Shown here one piece after another: positions 37,272-47,313 of a stretch of DNA of 64,000 bases. The position numbers and the translations under genes are program-made. The stretch covers positions 496,001 through 560,000 of the forward strand of contig CAVULE010000003.1 in assembly GCA_963742315.1 (NCBI GenBank), read 5' to 3'. The notes beneath the pieces were generated by a model. The model saw only the letters and a list, made by a program, of their open reading frames with translations. It had not been told where the DNA came from and did no database searches. Position 1 is the stretch's first letter, and the number at the start of each line of letters is the position of its first letter. Source of the DNA: AV69 sp963742315 (lineage in GTDB: Bacteria > Verrucomicrobiota > Verrucomicrobiia > Chthoniobacterales > UBA10450).

Positions 37272-37492
37272 TACTCCTGCATCCTGGAGCACAGCATGTG
37301 CCGATTCTGTTCGATCAGGTTCTGGCACAGCCTCCTGGCTGTGGGGCCAGCGGGCATTTTGCCCGTGATCCGAGCGATGCAATTTTCAATCCCCGAATAG
37401 CGCGGACAAAATTCCGACTGCCTCCGATTTCGCTGGAACCTCAAGGACACAGATAACGGAATAAAGTTTCGTCTTCGCGTCCGACTATCCAA
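37271..37492 (-). CDS. Possible small protein upstream of the exported protein
   Basis: 73-codon frame whose TAA overlaps the next ATG (TAATG), as expected of coupled genes. It ends CQNLIEQNRHMLCSRMQE and has four Cys. The start is uncertain and lies 12 bp from a divergent gene, leaving little room for promoters. It may be chance or a leader. Confidence 0.3.
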   Translation of the reverse strand: MDSRTRRRNFIPLSVSLRFQRNRRQSEFCPRYSGIENCIARITGKMPAGPTARRLCQNLIEQNRHMLCSRMQE

Positions 37493-37503
37493 AGTAAGTC
37501 GAA

Positions 37504-38349
37504 ATGCGGGTTTTCGTCCTCACTTTGCTCGCGATGATAGCCTTCGCGGGTAATTCCCTTCTTTGCCGGCAGGCGCTGAAACGAACTGCGATTGACGCCG
37601 CTAGTTTTACTTTCATCCGCATTTTGTCTGGCGCCGTGGTGCTTTGGCTTGTGGTGATGCTACGCAAAGGAACCCCACCCAAGGCAGGGAACTGGGCGTC
37701 GGCGCTTGCGCTGTTTGCTTATGCGGCTGCTTTTTCATTTGCCTACATCTCTCTCTCCGCCAGCACCGGCGCGCTGCTTCTGTTCGGCGCGGTCCAAGCC
37801 ACCATGATCATCTGGGGACTGAGCCGGGGAGAGCGGTTGCAGACGCGACAATGGCTGGGTCTTGCGCTGGCCGTCGGTGGACTCGTCGCGTTGCTATTCC
37901 CCGGCCTCTCGGCTCCGCCAATCAACGGCGCGTTATTAATGTTATGTGCTGGAATCGCATGGGGATTCTATTCGCTGCGGGGGAAAGGAGCAGGCGATCC
38001 CGTGACCACGACGGCAGGTAATTTCTTGCGAGCCGTGGTTTTTGCTTCGTTGTTGAGCATCGCCCTGTTGCCCTGGGCCAGGCTCGACCGCGCCGGCCTC
38101 GGCTATGCGACGCTCTCCGGGGCAATTGCTTCCGGCGTTGGCTATGTGATTTGGTACAGCGCTTTGCCAGGATTAAAAGCTGCCAGTGCCGCTACGGTGC
38201 AACTGAGCGTGCCGGTCCTCGCTGCTGCCGGTGGCATTTTATTTCTTGGCGAGTCGATCACCGTGCGTTTTCTCCTCGCATCCATTGCCGTCCTCGGCGG
38301 AATCGCGCTCGTTGTTATAGAGAAAACGCAGGCCGTTCCGCCTGACTAA
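37504..38349 (+). CDS. EamA/DMT-family transporter
   Basis: 281 residues with about ten hydrophobic helices in two repeated EamA halves; the second half starts near residue 140 (GALLMLCAGIAWGFYSLRG) and holds VQLSVPVLAAAGGILFLGES, typical of the family. These proteins export amino acids, nucleobases or other small metabolites. The substrate cannot be told. Confidence 0.88.
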   Translation: MRVFVLTLLAMIAFAGNSLLCRQALKRTAIDAASFTFIRILSGAVVLWLVVMLRKGTPPKAGNWASALALFAYAAAFSFAYISLSASTGALLLFGAVQATMIIWGLSRGERLQTRQWLGLALAVGGLVALLFPGLSAPPINGALLMLCAGIAWGFYSLRGKGAGDPVTTTAGNFLRAVVFASLLSIALLPWARLDRAGLGYATLSGAIASGVGYVIWYSALPGLKAASAATVQLSVPVLAAAGGILFLGESITVRFLLASIAVLGGIALVVIEKTQAVPPD

Positions 38350-38403
38350 ATTGACGCAACTAACCAGAAGTAGACAAAGCAGCTCGTGAACACGAAACCG
38401 ACG

Positions 38404-39240
38404 TCATTGACCGCATTCGACCGCGTGAACCTGAACCGGCCGATCAAAACCTTTGAGCGCGACTTCGCCCAAAGAACGAAATGATAAGCCCTTCCCGATA
38501 CATAGTTCCGCTACCGCGGTCGATACCAGGATTTGTTCGGGTTGGGCGTGAGAACAAAGCCGCGCCGCCAGTTGCACAGTCGTTCCAAAAATATCGTTGT
38601 TTTGTTCGACCGGTTCCCCGGCCGCGCCGCCAATGCGAACTTTGATGTGATGATCCTGCTGCTCTCGCTCACGACGAGCTAGTTCACGCTGGATTTGCAT
38701 TGCACAACGGACCGCGGCTGCGGCTGAAACAAAAGAGGCCATGATCCCATCACCAGTGTGCTTAACTTCACGGCCCTTTGCCGCCGCCAACGCGTCCCGC
38801 ACGATGCGATCGTGGAGACGCAGAAATTCCATCGCCATCTCGTCGCCTAATTTCTGCGTCAGCGAGGTCGAGTCGACGATGTCGGTAAAGAGCACAGTTC
38901 GGATTCCGGGGTCGCGCGCCTCGGCTGCGCCACCGGGTAGAAGGACTGCGCCCTCCCCATTTACCTCGCTGCCGCCAAGGAACAAATCGGCCACTTCTGG
39001 CTCAACTTGAATAATTTTTTCCGCGACCTGGCCATGCGCTTCGCGATGGACTTGCATAGCGGCTTCAGCAGTCGGTGCCTCGCAAAGGCAAAAGATTTTG
39101 CCGGCGCTCTCATTCACCCAGTACCTGTGATAATGAACACCGTATTTCCCCTCGACGGCGACATCGTGGGCGTGCGCCTTGGCCACTTCTTCGGCGGTGA
39201 TTCCTCCCGGAATCTCGTGGATGTCCATGTATGTTGGCAT
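38404..39240 (-). CDS. DUF4242 domain fused to a class III cyclase domain
   Basis: 278 residues. Residues 1-90 are a DUF4242 domain (HEIPGGITAEE; YGVHYHRYWV), a family that includes a nickel-binding protein. A class III cyclase domain follows (about 112-275) with Asp120 and Asp164 for metal, Lys160 and Thr220 for the base, Arg227, and Gln223 where Asn is usual. No membrane segment. The Asn-to-Gln change may lower activity. It could be a soluble metal-sensing cyclase; this is inference. Confidence 0.83.
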   Translation of the reverse strand: MPTYMDIHEIPGGITAEEVAKAHAHDVAVEGKYGVHYHRYWVNESAGKIFCLCEAPTAEAAMQVHREAHGQVAEKIIQVEPEVADLFLGGSEVNGEGAVLLPGGAAEARDPGIRTVLFTDIVDSTSLTQKLGDEMAMEFLRLHDRIVRDALAAAKGREVKHTGDGIMASFVSAAAAVRCAMQIQRELARREREQQDHHIKVRIGGAAGEPVEQNNDIFGTTVQLAARLCSHAQPEQILVSTAVAELCIGKGLSFRSLGEVALKGFDRPVQVHAVECGQ

Positions 39241-39264
39241 AGGATGGCTCGGAGCGGCGGCAAC

Positions 39265-39777
39265 CTATCCTGACCTAAGCCGATACTCAACGTCGATCTT
39301 GGCCGGACGGCTCAAAGTTTGGTAGACAACGCAGTATCGCTCAGTCAGGCGAACCAGCGTTGCCAGTTGCTCTTCGCTCGCGTCGGTATCGAGATCGAAC
39401 TTTAATCGTATCTGCTGGAAACCGACCGGCGCATCCTTGGATACTCCCAGCGTGCCGCGAAAGTCGAGGTCGCCTTCGGCACGCACTGTTGCATCCCGTA
39501 ACCGAATTCCGAGCGCGGTAGCAACCGCGTTCAAAGTAACACCAGCGCATCCGACCAATGCCTCAAGCAGCATGTCGCCCGAGCACGCGCCGAGACCGTC
39601 GCCACCAGTAGCAGGATGAAGCCCGGCTTCGACCAGCGCTTTTCCGGTTTCTATCTTGCAGGTAACACCTTCACCAAGCCGTCCTTCGGCCCGGAGGGTG
39701 ACTAGCGCGGTCTCTGGCTGTTGGCGATATCGCTCCTTCACCGGCGCTTGCAAAGACCTTAGTTCCTCCGCATTCAT
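39265..39777 (-). CDS. OsmC/Ohr family protein
   Basis: 170 residues with the two cysteines of the family (Cys77 in LVGCAGVTL, Cys149 in TERYCVVYQ). Such proteins reduce organic hydroperoxides. It lies 24 bp upstream of the cyclase fusion on the same strand, so they are likely one operon. Confidence 0.88.
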   Translation of the reverse strand: MNAEELRSLQAPVKERYRQQPETALVTLRAEGRLGEGVTCKIETGKALVEAGLHPATGGDGLGACSGDMLLEALVGCAGVTLNAVATALGIRLRDATVRAEGDLDFRGTLGVSKDAPVGFQQIRLKFDLDTDASEEQLATLVRLTERYCVVYQTLSRPAKIDVEYRLRSG

Positions 39778-39849
39778 CTGTTCTTTTTAATCTGAGGCGG
39801 TCGTCTAGTTCCTAACCACAATAAGACGTCCTTTATCACAGATTTTCCG

Positions 39850-39922
39850 TCACCCCAACCCTCTCCCTAAGGGAGAGGTAGTTCCTTCTGCCCGGGGGGA
39901 GAAGGTTAGGCTGAGGGCCCTT
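39850..39922. repeat. Intergenic palindromic repeat, family A, second copy
   Basis: caccccaaccctctccctaa is followed by gggagaggtagttccttctg and ggggagaaggttaggctgaggg. It matches the element at 25590 in order and in the gttccttct segment. It fills most of the gap between the OsmC gene and the flavoprotein gene. Confidence 0.65.
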
Positions 39923-39998
39923 CTCCAACAAGATGCTTCTGAGGCACGGCGACAGAGCGCCGTGGCTACAGGACGAAAGATCAATTAGGAAACGGGTT

Positions 39999-41408
39999 CT
40001 AGGTAGCAACAACAGGGCGGCCCTTGCTCGGTTTAATGTTTTGGTTCACCCGAAAAAGATTATCGGGATCATATTTATTCTTAATCTCAACTAATCGCTG
40101 ATAGTTATCTCCATAGGTCGCTTTCACCCGTTCTTCTCCTTCATCCATCATAAAGTTCACGTAAGCTCCGCCCGCAGAGTATGGATGGAGCGCGTCCCAA
40201 TAGCTTTTGGTCCAGGAAATAGTCTTGTCGTTGTTGGCCGGATCGGGATCAACCCCGACCATGACTTGGGTCCAGATTGCATCGCGGTAATTCCAGGCCG
40301 TTTCGTTCTTGCCGACGCGCCCGGCCGCCCCATTGATTGGATAAAGATGCATGGTGGAATGCATTGATGGCAGCGCGTTGGCAAATTTAATGTGTTCGGC
40401 AATCGCTTCGTCGCTCAGTTTCCTGACAAAGTCCGCGCGCCAGTACCACTGCAAACCCGGCGGGTAAATTGCGTCGAACATGCTTTGCAAGGCAGGCTGC
40501 GGGAGCGGCCCGACAAAATCGAGTGCGGCCTTCTTAAAAGCCCGAATGGGCTTAAATGTTTCTTCGCCTTGTGGTAAACCTCCTGTCCATGTCCAGATAA
40601 CACCGCACATCTTTTTCAGATGAAGATGCTCCGGGAAGGGAGCTGCCGGCGGCACCGTCAGAAAAGCGAACCAACCATTGAGATCGTCAGGCGCCCTCGT
40701 AATTAGATCGCGATACCATTTCATCACTTCAGCTGTTTCGCTTAGCTCGTACAGCATCGGCCCGCCGTAAACGGTATCGATTGGATGCAACTTGAAAGTA
40801 AACGAAGTTATTATCCCGAAGTTTCCGCCGCCGCCGCGAATGGCCCAGAACAAATCAGAGTTCTCATCCGCATTCGCTTTGACAAAACTCCCATCAGCCA
40901 GGACCAAATCGGCTGAGATCAGGTTGTCGATGGTGAGTCCGCATTTGCGGGTCAGATGTCCAATTCCTCCACCGAGAGTTAAGCCACCAACACCGGTCGT
41001 CGAAATAATTCCGCTGGGAGTGGCGAGGCCGAACGCATGAGTTGCATGATCGACATCGCCCCAGGTGCATCCGCCGCCTACAGTCGCCGTGCGCGCCGCC
41101 GGATCGACCCGGGTATATTTGATCGACCCGAGATCAATCACTAACCCATCATCGCAAATTCCAAGTCCACCACCGTTATGTCCTCCGCTACGGATGGCAA
41201 GGAGCAGGCCGTGTTTTCTGGCAAAGTTTACTGAGCTGATCACATCCGCCACGTCGGCGCAACGCGCAATTAGGCGCGGCTTCTTGTCGATCATCGCATT
41301 ATAGACTTTGCGAGCATCATCGTAATCCGGGTCGTCCGGCTCAATCACGGGGCCTCTCAACTTTGCCTTCAGTTCTGCGAGGGAATCTTCCTCGAGTGCT
41401 TTCTTCAT
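39999..41408 (-). CDS. FAD-linked oxidoreductase, berberine-bridge type
   Basis: 469 residues. The FAD-binding domain has RSGGHNGGG with His77, the usual site of covalent FAD attachment; the second attachment Cys of bicovalent members is not seen in GIISTTGVGG, so linkage is probably single. A C-terminal BBE segment (NKYDPDNLFRVNQNI) is complete. The family oxidises sugars or other alcohols with oxygen. No signal peptide. Confidence 0.9.
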   Translation of the reverse strand: MKKALEEDSLAELKAKLRGPVIEPDDPDYDDARKVYNAMIDKKPRLIARCADVADVISSVNFARKHGLLLAIRSGGHNGGGLGICDDGLVIDLGSIKYTRVDPAARTATVGGGCTWGDVDHATHAFGLATPSGIISTTGVGGLTLGGGIGHLTRKCGLTIDNLISADLVLADGSFVKANADENSDLFWAIRGGGGNFGIITSFTFKLHPIDTVYGGPMLYELSETAEVMKWYRDLITRAPDDLNGWFAFLTVPPAAPFPEHLHLKKMCGVIWTWTGGLPQGEETFKPIRAFKKAALDFVGPLPQPALQSMFDAIYPPGLQWYWRADFVRKLSDEAIAEHIKFANALPSMHSTMHLYPINGAAGRVGKNETAWNYRDAIWTQVMVGVDPDPANNDKTISWTKSYWDALHPYSAGGAYVNFMMDEGEERVKATYGDNYQRLVEIKNKYDPDNLFRVNQNIKPSKGRPVVAT

Positions 41409-41561
41409 GGAAGGCTCAATAAAGAGTTGGGCGAGCGCTATTCAAGCGAACATAATGGCAGCGCCTTGAGAAAGGGAGAGCGAAGGTCAGACAAGGAATC
41501 GAGGGATACGCGCCGTCGTGTCCCAAAATATTGAGCGCGGACGGCGCGACGCCCTCCGCTG

Positions 41562-43568
41562 CTAGCCGCCGTTCGCAGTCGCGGGTAGCGCAATGCTAAC
41601 GGCAGTTCCGCTCGCGCTGGTATCGATGTCAACGCGACCGTTGTGATCGAACACGGTTCGTTTGACGATCGGCAGACCCAATCCCATGCCGCGCGCTTTT
41701 GTTGTACAGAAAGGAGAGAAAACCTTCCCGCGCATTTCCGGCGCAATCCCATGTCCGTTGTCCTGCACCGTCACGAGCACCGCATGGGCGCGGCCACCTT
41801 CGTGAATCGGCTTGGCCGAAAGTGTAATCTTCGGTTTTTTCTGTTCGGTGACTGCTTCGGCCGCATTCGCGACCAAATGTGCCACCGCTTCGGCCAGCGC
41901 CCCTTCGTCGCCAAGAATCTTTGGTAGATTGGCGGGCAATTCTGTCTCCACCGCCACGTCGCCGTTGACCCGAAATTTGCTGCGCGCAAGCTCAAGCCCA
42001 CGCTTTACCGGCGTGCGAATATCCAGCGGCCTCATCGTCAATTCCGCCGGATGAGCAAACGCGTTGATCTGGGTGATAATCTTGTCGAGGCGATCGATTT
42101 CCTGAACAACGATCTGATTGAAATTTTTCCGGAACTCGGGATCATCGAATCGCTCAGGCAAAAGTTGCGCGAAGGTCTTAATCGCGACGAGTGGGTTGCG
42201 AATCTCGTGCGACATGCTCGCGGCTAAGTCGGTCCAAAAAGCGGCGCGATCGACCAGGTCTTGCTTTTGCCGCAAATTTTCTTCCGCGGTCAAATCGTGA
42301 ATGACTGCGACCGCACCGAGCGGGGTGTGATGGTCGAGCAGTCGCCGGGTTTCGACCGAGAGGGAGCGGCGGGTGTTCGGTTCGATCCACTGTCGCGGCG
42401 GAAGGTTCGCCTTTGCCTCTAGAGTTTCCCGCAACATGGCGGCCAGCTTTCGGCCGACGGCTTCAACGGGACGGTTGAGAACTTCAGTAGCTTTGAGCCC
42501 GAGGATTGGTTCGGCGGGGGGATTAAACCAGCGAACGATACCGTCCTCGTCGATGGCGACGATGCCCGGCGGGATCGATTTCAGGAGCGTTTCCGCCAGG
42601 GTTTTTTGCAGCGTGACCTCTTCGTAAAGAAGCGCGTTCTCGAGAACGGTGGAAACATGCTCGGCCAGGATCATCAGGCCTTCGAGATCACCGTAATCAA
42701 ATGGCAACCCGGTGATGCGGTGGCCGAAAAACAGCCAGCCGATGATTTCCCCCCGCGCGTAAAGAGGGACCATCACTTCGGCGCCAAAACTATCGAGGGC
42801 CCGACGCAAAAGGGGCCGCTGATTTTGCGCGGCAATATGCGCGAGGTTGGCCCGAGAAACGAGGTGCCCATGTAATTCAAACCAGCGGACCAGTGGATCG
42901 CGCTCGTGGTACTCGATCTCGTTAGTTTCCGGCAGACAACGCAGCCCCGCACGCAAGCGATAGCGATCCCCCTGACGAATACGCGAAAAAATGCCAACGC
43001 GGGTCACGCCAGCAGCGTCCGCCACTCCTTCAACGATGCTGGCGAGCAATCCTTCGACATTATCGAGGCGCCGAAAGACACGAGGAAAACGCAGCAGCGG
43101 CAGGGACGGCGCGTGCGCACGCTCCAGCACCGATTCGCTCCGCCGGGGCTGTTCCGCGGGAGGACCATAATGGGATTGTTCGCGCAGATCGCGGTTCTCC
43201 TGCATGATTTCTAAGTGATCGAAGGCGCGCCCAACGAGAGTTTGAAAACGGTGACGGTCGAGTTGCAAATCCTCCGCCGCATAAATGCCGGATTGCTCGG
43301 CCTCGCGCAGTGGCTCGGAGCGAAGAGCGCCCAGAGCGATGACGAGCGATTCCGACCAATCCTGTTCTAGCTGCTCGAGCAAGTCGCGGCATTCTTTTGC
43401 TCGCAGATCCATTAAAATCACCGCCGGCGAATTCTGTTGCAGCGCGGCTTCCATCCGGTTGGGGTCAGTAACGTGGCGGACCAGTGCCATGGTTCGAAGA
43501 AAAGCTTTGACCCGCCGTACCAGGTCACCGTCCTGCGTGTAAAGAATGCAAACGGAAGCCATCTTCAT
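41562..43568 (-). CDS. Sensor histidine kinase with degenerate receiver, GAF and PAS
   Basis: 668 residues. The start ATG overlaps the previous stop (ATGA). A receiver-like domain (1-120) has Asp54 but lacks the conserved Lys-Pro, so it may be a pseudo-receiver. A GAF domain (about 160-320) and PAS (about 330-430) follow, then HisKA (SMSHEIRNPL) and HATPase (DNGHGIAPE; GMGLGLPIVK). No membrane helix, so it is soluble. Last gene of the ketosynthase-like operon. Confidence 0.9.
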   Translation of the reverse strand: MKMASVCILYTQDGDLVRRVKAFLRTMALVRHVTDPNRMEAALQQNSPAVILMDLRAKECRDLLEQLEQDWSESLVIALGALRSEPLREAEQSGIYAAEDLQLDRHRFQTLVGRAFDHLEIMQENRDLREQSHYGPPAEQPRRSESVLERAHAPSLPLLRFPRVFRRLDNVEGLLASIVEGVADAAGVTRVGIFSRIRQGDRYRLRAGLRCLPETNEIEYHERDPLVRWFELHGHLVSRANLAHIAAQNQRPLLRRALDSFGAEVMVPLYARGEIIGWLFFGHRITGLPFDYGDLEGLMILAEHVSTVLENALLYEEVTLQKTLAETLLKSIPPGIVAIDEDGIVRWFNPPAEPILGLKATEVLNRPVEAVGRKLAAMLRETLEAKANLPPRQWIEPNTRRSLSVETRRLLDHHTPLGAVAVIHDLTAEENLRQKQDLVDRAAFWTDLAASMSHEIRNPLVAIKTFAQLLPERFDDPEFRKNFNQIVVQEIDRLDKIITQINAFAHPAELTMRPLDIRTPVKRGLELARSKFRVNGDVAVETELPANLPKILGDEGALAEAVAHLVANAAEAVTEQKKPKITLSAKPIHEGGRAHAVLVTVQDNGHGIAPEMRGKVFSPFCTTKARGMGLGLPIVKRTVFDHNGRVDIDTSASGTAVSIALPATANGG

Positions 43569-46072
43569 GCGGCCACCACTTCCTGATCAAAACGCACCAG
43601 CGGCAGAAAAATGTGAAAGGCAGTTCCCTTCGCTACCTCGCTTTCGACTTCGATCTGTCCGCCATGTTCCCCAATTATTCCGTGTACCACAGAAAGGCCG
43701 AGACCGGTTCCGAAATCTTTCGTCGTGAAAAACGGATCGAACACCCGGGCAATATCTTCCTTTTTTATCCCCTCACCGGTATCGCGAATGGAAATGCATA
43801 GCGCTTCGTGCCGCTTGTCGGCCTCCGGCAAAAGATGTGTCACGAGAGAATCACCGGTCCGGATTTCGGTCTCCACCGTGAGCTCGCCGCCGCGTTTCAT
43901 CGCATCCATGGCATTAAGGAAAAAATTCAGAAAAACCTGCTCCATTTGATCTGCGTCAGCCCGGATGGTATCGAGGCTTGCCTCCAACGTCCGGTTGAGT
44001 TTGATCTCCTTTTGATACAACCGATGTTGAACGAGTTGGAGCGTTTTCTCCAGTACTTCGTGCACGTGCATTGGCCGGAGCAATGGTTTTGCCGGGCGTG
44101 CGAACCGAAGCAGCTGATTGACCAGCGAATCGATCCGGTCAATCTCGTGCACGATCAGGCTGGAAAAGGTTTCGCGGAAATCAGACTCGTGGTAGCGCTC
44201 CGGAAGGAGCTGAGCGAAAGTCTTGATCGAAACCAGCGGGTTCTTAATCTCGTGTGCCATTCCGGCTGAGAGCGTCCCGAGGCTGGCGAGGCGATCGCTG
44301 CGACGAATTTGCAGCTCGAGCCGTTTCAGTGCGGTGATATCGGTCACCACCATTAGCGCGCCCAGGAGTTCGCCCCCCTGACCACGAAAGGTTGCGCTGC
44401 TGGCGCGAGCAAATGTGCTTCCGGTCGCAGCACGCAATTCAACTTCACGATCTTCCTGGCGCTCACCCGACGTCAAAGTTGTCCGAATGATATCGCGCAA
44501 GGGTGCCGGCAGATCGTCAACCGTTCGTTCTCCTCCGTTGCTATTTAAGCCGGCTATCTGCGCCGCTTCCTGGTTGAATACCGTAATACGGCCATCGGCA
44601 TCGGCCGCTACTACTCCGGTAGTTAAATTCTGAAGTAATATTTCATTGTAGATGCGGGCGTTCTGGACTTCGGTGAACAGCACCGCGTTTTCAATTGCGA
44701 CAGCAAGTTGACCGCACAACACCTGAAGCGCGCTCTGCTCGGTATTGCCATAAATGCGGCCGGAGAGCCTTGGTCCGAGAAGCATGATGCCAATCAGTTG
44801 TTCCCGTGAGAGAACCCCAACCGCGGCCGCAGCGCCGGCTGCTTCCAGCTGCCGGCGAATGGCAAAGGTGGTCACGGTGGCACGGACCCGATGAAGCTCT
44901 TCGAGGATGAGCGGTTCGTGATGAGTGGCCAACCATTGCGCCAACGGCTCCTCCTCCTTGAATTGATCAACCGTCCCAGGTGAATTCGGATAGCTCTTTC
45001 GAAAAACTTTACGCTGCGCCAAGTAAATCGTTACGCTATCAGTGCCAACCGCTTCCCCGATCGTAGTCGCGAACCTACGCAATAAGTCCGGCAAAGTAGT
45101 TACCGATTCCAGGATGACGGCAGCCTTGCTAACGGTGGCACGAAAATCGATTCCACGGCCACCGACAAAAAGACGATCGGCTAGGGATTGAGAGAACCCA
45201 CGCGCCGGCGCCATGGCGAAAGTGCAGACCAAGGCCGCGGCAATGTGAGCAAAAGTGTGATCAGTTGAATAAAAAAGAGAGGCTGTTACCTGAACTACCA
45301 GCCACCAAACCGCTCCGTAAAGGGCGAGCAGGTAGGTGGTGAGAACTCCATAAGATATCGCGCGCCGCAGAAAAAGGCCGACGTCCATGATCTTTCGCGT
45401 GGAAATCCCGTAGGCGATGAGCAGTGTGAATAGTACGGCTCGAAGTGGCGCAAACCAAAACAACCGAGAGGGTGGAACGAAGAACCGTAATATCTGATAG
45501 GCGCCAAGAGTAAGAACCAGGATGGAGGTAGAGCCGAGTAAAAAGTAGCCGAGTTCCGATCGAATCCTACCGGAGCTATTCCTAAGATCGCGAAGAGAAG
45601 CGACAAGAAGAACAACCAAGGCACCCGTGAAAAAGTAAGCATAAAGATAGACGCCCCAGTCATAGATCGGCTGCGGGGCGGCTCCGAGTTGATCTGGGAA
45701 GCGTGCTCCCCTCACCAGAAGATCTGACTGACAGAAAATGATTGTCGCGAGCGCCAGGATGATCCATCCACCGGAGTGACGAAGGAGATCTCGCCAGGTC
45801 GCGTCCGGCTTGACCGTCGAAAGCCGGAGGAAGTTTAACGCTAATAAAATCAGGACTGGGGCAGCAAATGCTACTCGCATGTTTGCGGCAACAATTGCCA
45901 GATCGTGGCTAGTCGAACCAAAGTAGAGACTTGCCAGCCAGCAAATCATTGCGATCGACAGGATCAGGAAACTTTGGGTCGCCTTGCGATGGCGATTGGT
46001 GATGAAAACAGCGAACCCCACCGCAGCCTGGACCACTAACGCCCCAAGAATCGGGACCTCTTGCCTGTTCAT
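43565..46072 (-). CDS. Membrane sensor histidine kinase with GAF and PAS
   Basis: 835 residues from MNRQEVPILG, chosen because its ATG overlaps the previous TAA (TAATG). About eight membrane helices fill residues 1-300. Then come GAF (about 330-480), PAS (about 495-600), HisKA (GMAHEIKNPL) and HATPase (GTGLGLSVVHG). The layout is like PrsK-type kinases, but no PEP-CTERM or exosortase gene is in view. It is the middle gene of a three-gene operon. Confidence 0.9.
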   Translation of the reverse strand: MNRQEVPILGALVVQAAVGFAVFITNRHRKATQSFLILSIAMICWLASLYFGSTSHDLAIVAANMRVAFAAPVLILLALNFLRLSTVKPDATWRDLLRHSGGWIILALATIIFCQSDLLVRGARFPDQLGAAPQPIYDWGVYLYAYFFTGALVVLLVASLRDLRNSSGRIRSELGYFLLGSTSILVLTLGAYQILRFFVPPSRLFWFAPLRAVLFTLLIAYGISTRKIMDVGLFLRRAISYGVLTTYLLALYGAVWWLVVQVTASLFYSTDHTFAHIAAALVCTFAMAPARGFSQSLADRLFVGGRGIDFRATVSKAAVILESVTTLPDLLRRFATTIGEAVGTDSVTIYLAQRKVFRKSYPNSPGTVDQFKEEEPLAQWLATHHEPLILEELHRVRATVTTFAIRRQLEAAGAAAAVGVLSREQLIGIMLLGPRLSGRIYGNTEQSALQVLCGQLAVAIENAVLFTEVQNARIYNEILLQNLTTGVVAADADGRITVFNQEAAQIAGLNSNGGERTVDDLPAPLRDIIRTTLTSGERQEDREVELRAATGSTFARASSATFRGQGGELLGALMVVTDITALKRLELQIRRSDRLASLGTLSAGMAHEIKNPLVSIKTFAQLLPERYHESDFRETFSSLIVHEIDRIDSLVNQLLRFARPAKPLLRPMHVHEVLEKTLQLVQHRLYQKEIKLNRTLEASLDTIRADADQMEQVFLNFFLNAMDAMKRGGELTVETEIRTGDSLVTHLLPEADKRHEALCISIRDTGEGIKKEDIARVFDPFFTTKDFGTGLGLSVVHGIIGEHGGQIEVESEVAKGTAFHIFLPLVRFDQEVVAA

Positions 46073-47313
46073 TAGCAAAACACTCGATCCATCACCAGCG
46101 AGCTGGCGCTCCCCCCAAGACCGCGCACATTCAAAAGCGCCCGGTGGACTTTGGCTTTGCGCGCGCGCAGCGGAACAACATCGAGATCGCAATCAGGATC
46201 GGCGGTCTGATAATTTGCCGTGGGAGGGATTAGTTGATCACGGATCGTCAGGGCACAGGCTGCGATTTGGAGTGGCCCTGCCGCCGCCAACGGATTCCCA
46301 GTGACGCCTTTAATAGAACTAATCGGAATGGAATAGGCGTGGCGGCCAAACACCTCTTTGATAAATCGAATCTCGGCTGCGTCTAATATGGGATCTCCAG
46401 GTCCATAGGCCGATATGTAATCGATTTGGCTCTTTTCGCAGCCCGCGTTTGCCAATGCCAGCTCCATGGAGCTGCGCAGTCCGGATCCATACTGAGCCGG
46501 CTCCAGATCGCGCTGGGCGGCATAACCAGTTAATTCGAGGTAAATACGTGCCCCTCGCGCTTCCGCCCGTTCGAGGTTTTCAAGCACGAACATTCCAGCA
46601 CCTTCTGCCAGGACGCCGGATTCCCGGTTTAAATCGAACGGTTTACTTGCACTTTCCGGACTTCCATTGTGCGGGACCGTTAGACCGCTAGCTATAAAAG
46701 CCGCCACCGTATGAGGCGTTATGGGCGCATCCGTCCCGCCGGCGATGGCCAGTTCTGCTTCTCCCGTGCGAATTGTCGTGGCTGCGCTGGCAACAGCATC
46801 CAAGCCAGATGGACAGGCCGATGAGACTGTCGCCGCGTGCGCACGCACGCCGATTCGATCTGCAATCACATTGGCAGCTGCCTGCGGCTTCAATGCAGAA
46901 ATGGCCGTCGGCGACATACCGTGAAAACCGTGCCGGTCGAAATCGCTAATTGAGCGTTCGATAATGTCCATCGCACTGGTGCTCACTCCAACGACAACCG
47001 GAGTGGGGCTTGGTAAATCTGCGTCATTAATCTGCAAGCCCGCGTCTTTGAGCGCCATCATCGTCGCGGCATAGGCGAACTGCGTGTGACGTGCCATTCG
47101 CTTCGGCTTGAGTTCTGGCTCGATATATTCAGATGGATTAAAATTCTTCACTTCCCCGGCGATTTGGCTTTTCAAATTGCTGGCATCAAAAAGAGTGATC
47201 GGTCCAATGCCGCTACGCCTGTTGAGCAAAGAATCCCAGAAAGCTTCCAGCCCGATTCCGTTCGGTGCGAGCACTCCCATCCCGGTGATAACGACGCGAT
47301 TTCGCTTAACCAT
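46072..47313 (-). CDS. Ketosynthase-fold protein lacking both catalytic histidines
   Basis: 413 residues with the full FabF-type thiolase fold. The nucleophile Cys167 (VSSACPSGLD) is intact and Lys335 is kept, but the two His that decarboxylate malonyl-ACP are replaced: Tyr303 (SAYGPGD, usually AHGT) and Asn340 (GVTGNPLAAAG, usually GH). Normal chain elongation is therefore unlikely; acyl transfer or binding is possible. It is not a classical chain length factor, which loses the Cys instead. First gene of an operon with two sensor kinases and no acyl carrier protein. Confidence 0.85.
   Translation of the reverse strand: MVKRNRVVITGMGVLAPNGIGLEAFWDSLLNRRSGIGPITLFDASNLKSQIAGEVKNFNPSEYIEPELKPKRMARHTQFAYAATMMALKDAGLQINDADLPSPTPVVVGVSTSAMDIIERSISDFDRHGFHGMSPTAISALKPQAAANVIADRIGVRAHAATVSSACPSGLDAVASAATTIRTGEAELAIAGGTDAPITPHTVAAFIASGLTVPHNGSPESASKPFDLNRESGVLAEGAGMFVLENLERAEARGARIYLELTGYAAQRDLEPAQYGSGLRSSMELALANAGCEKSQIDYISAYGPGDPILDAAEIRFIKEVFGRHAYSIPISSIKGVTGNPLAAAGPLQIAACALTIRDQLIPPTANYQTADPDCDLDVVPLRARKAKVHRALLNVRGLGGSASSLVMDRVFC

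Noticed and set aside
46072..47313. Calling the gene a normal fabF
   Set aside because: Both catalytic histidines are replaced and no fatty-acid genes are adjacent.
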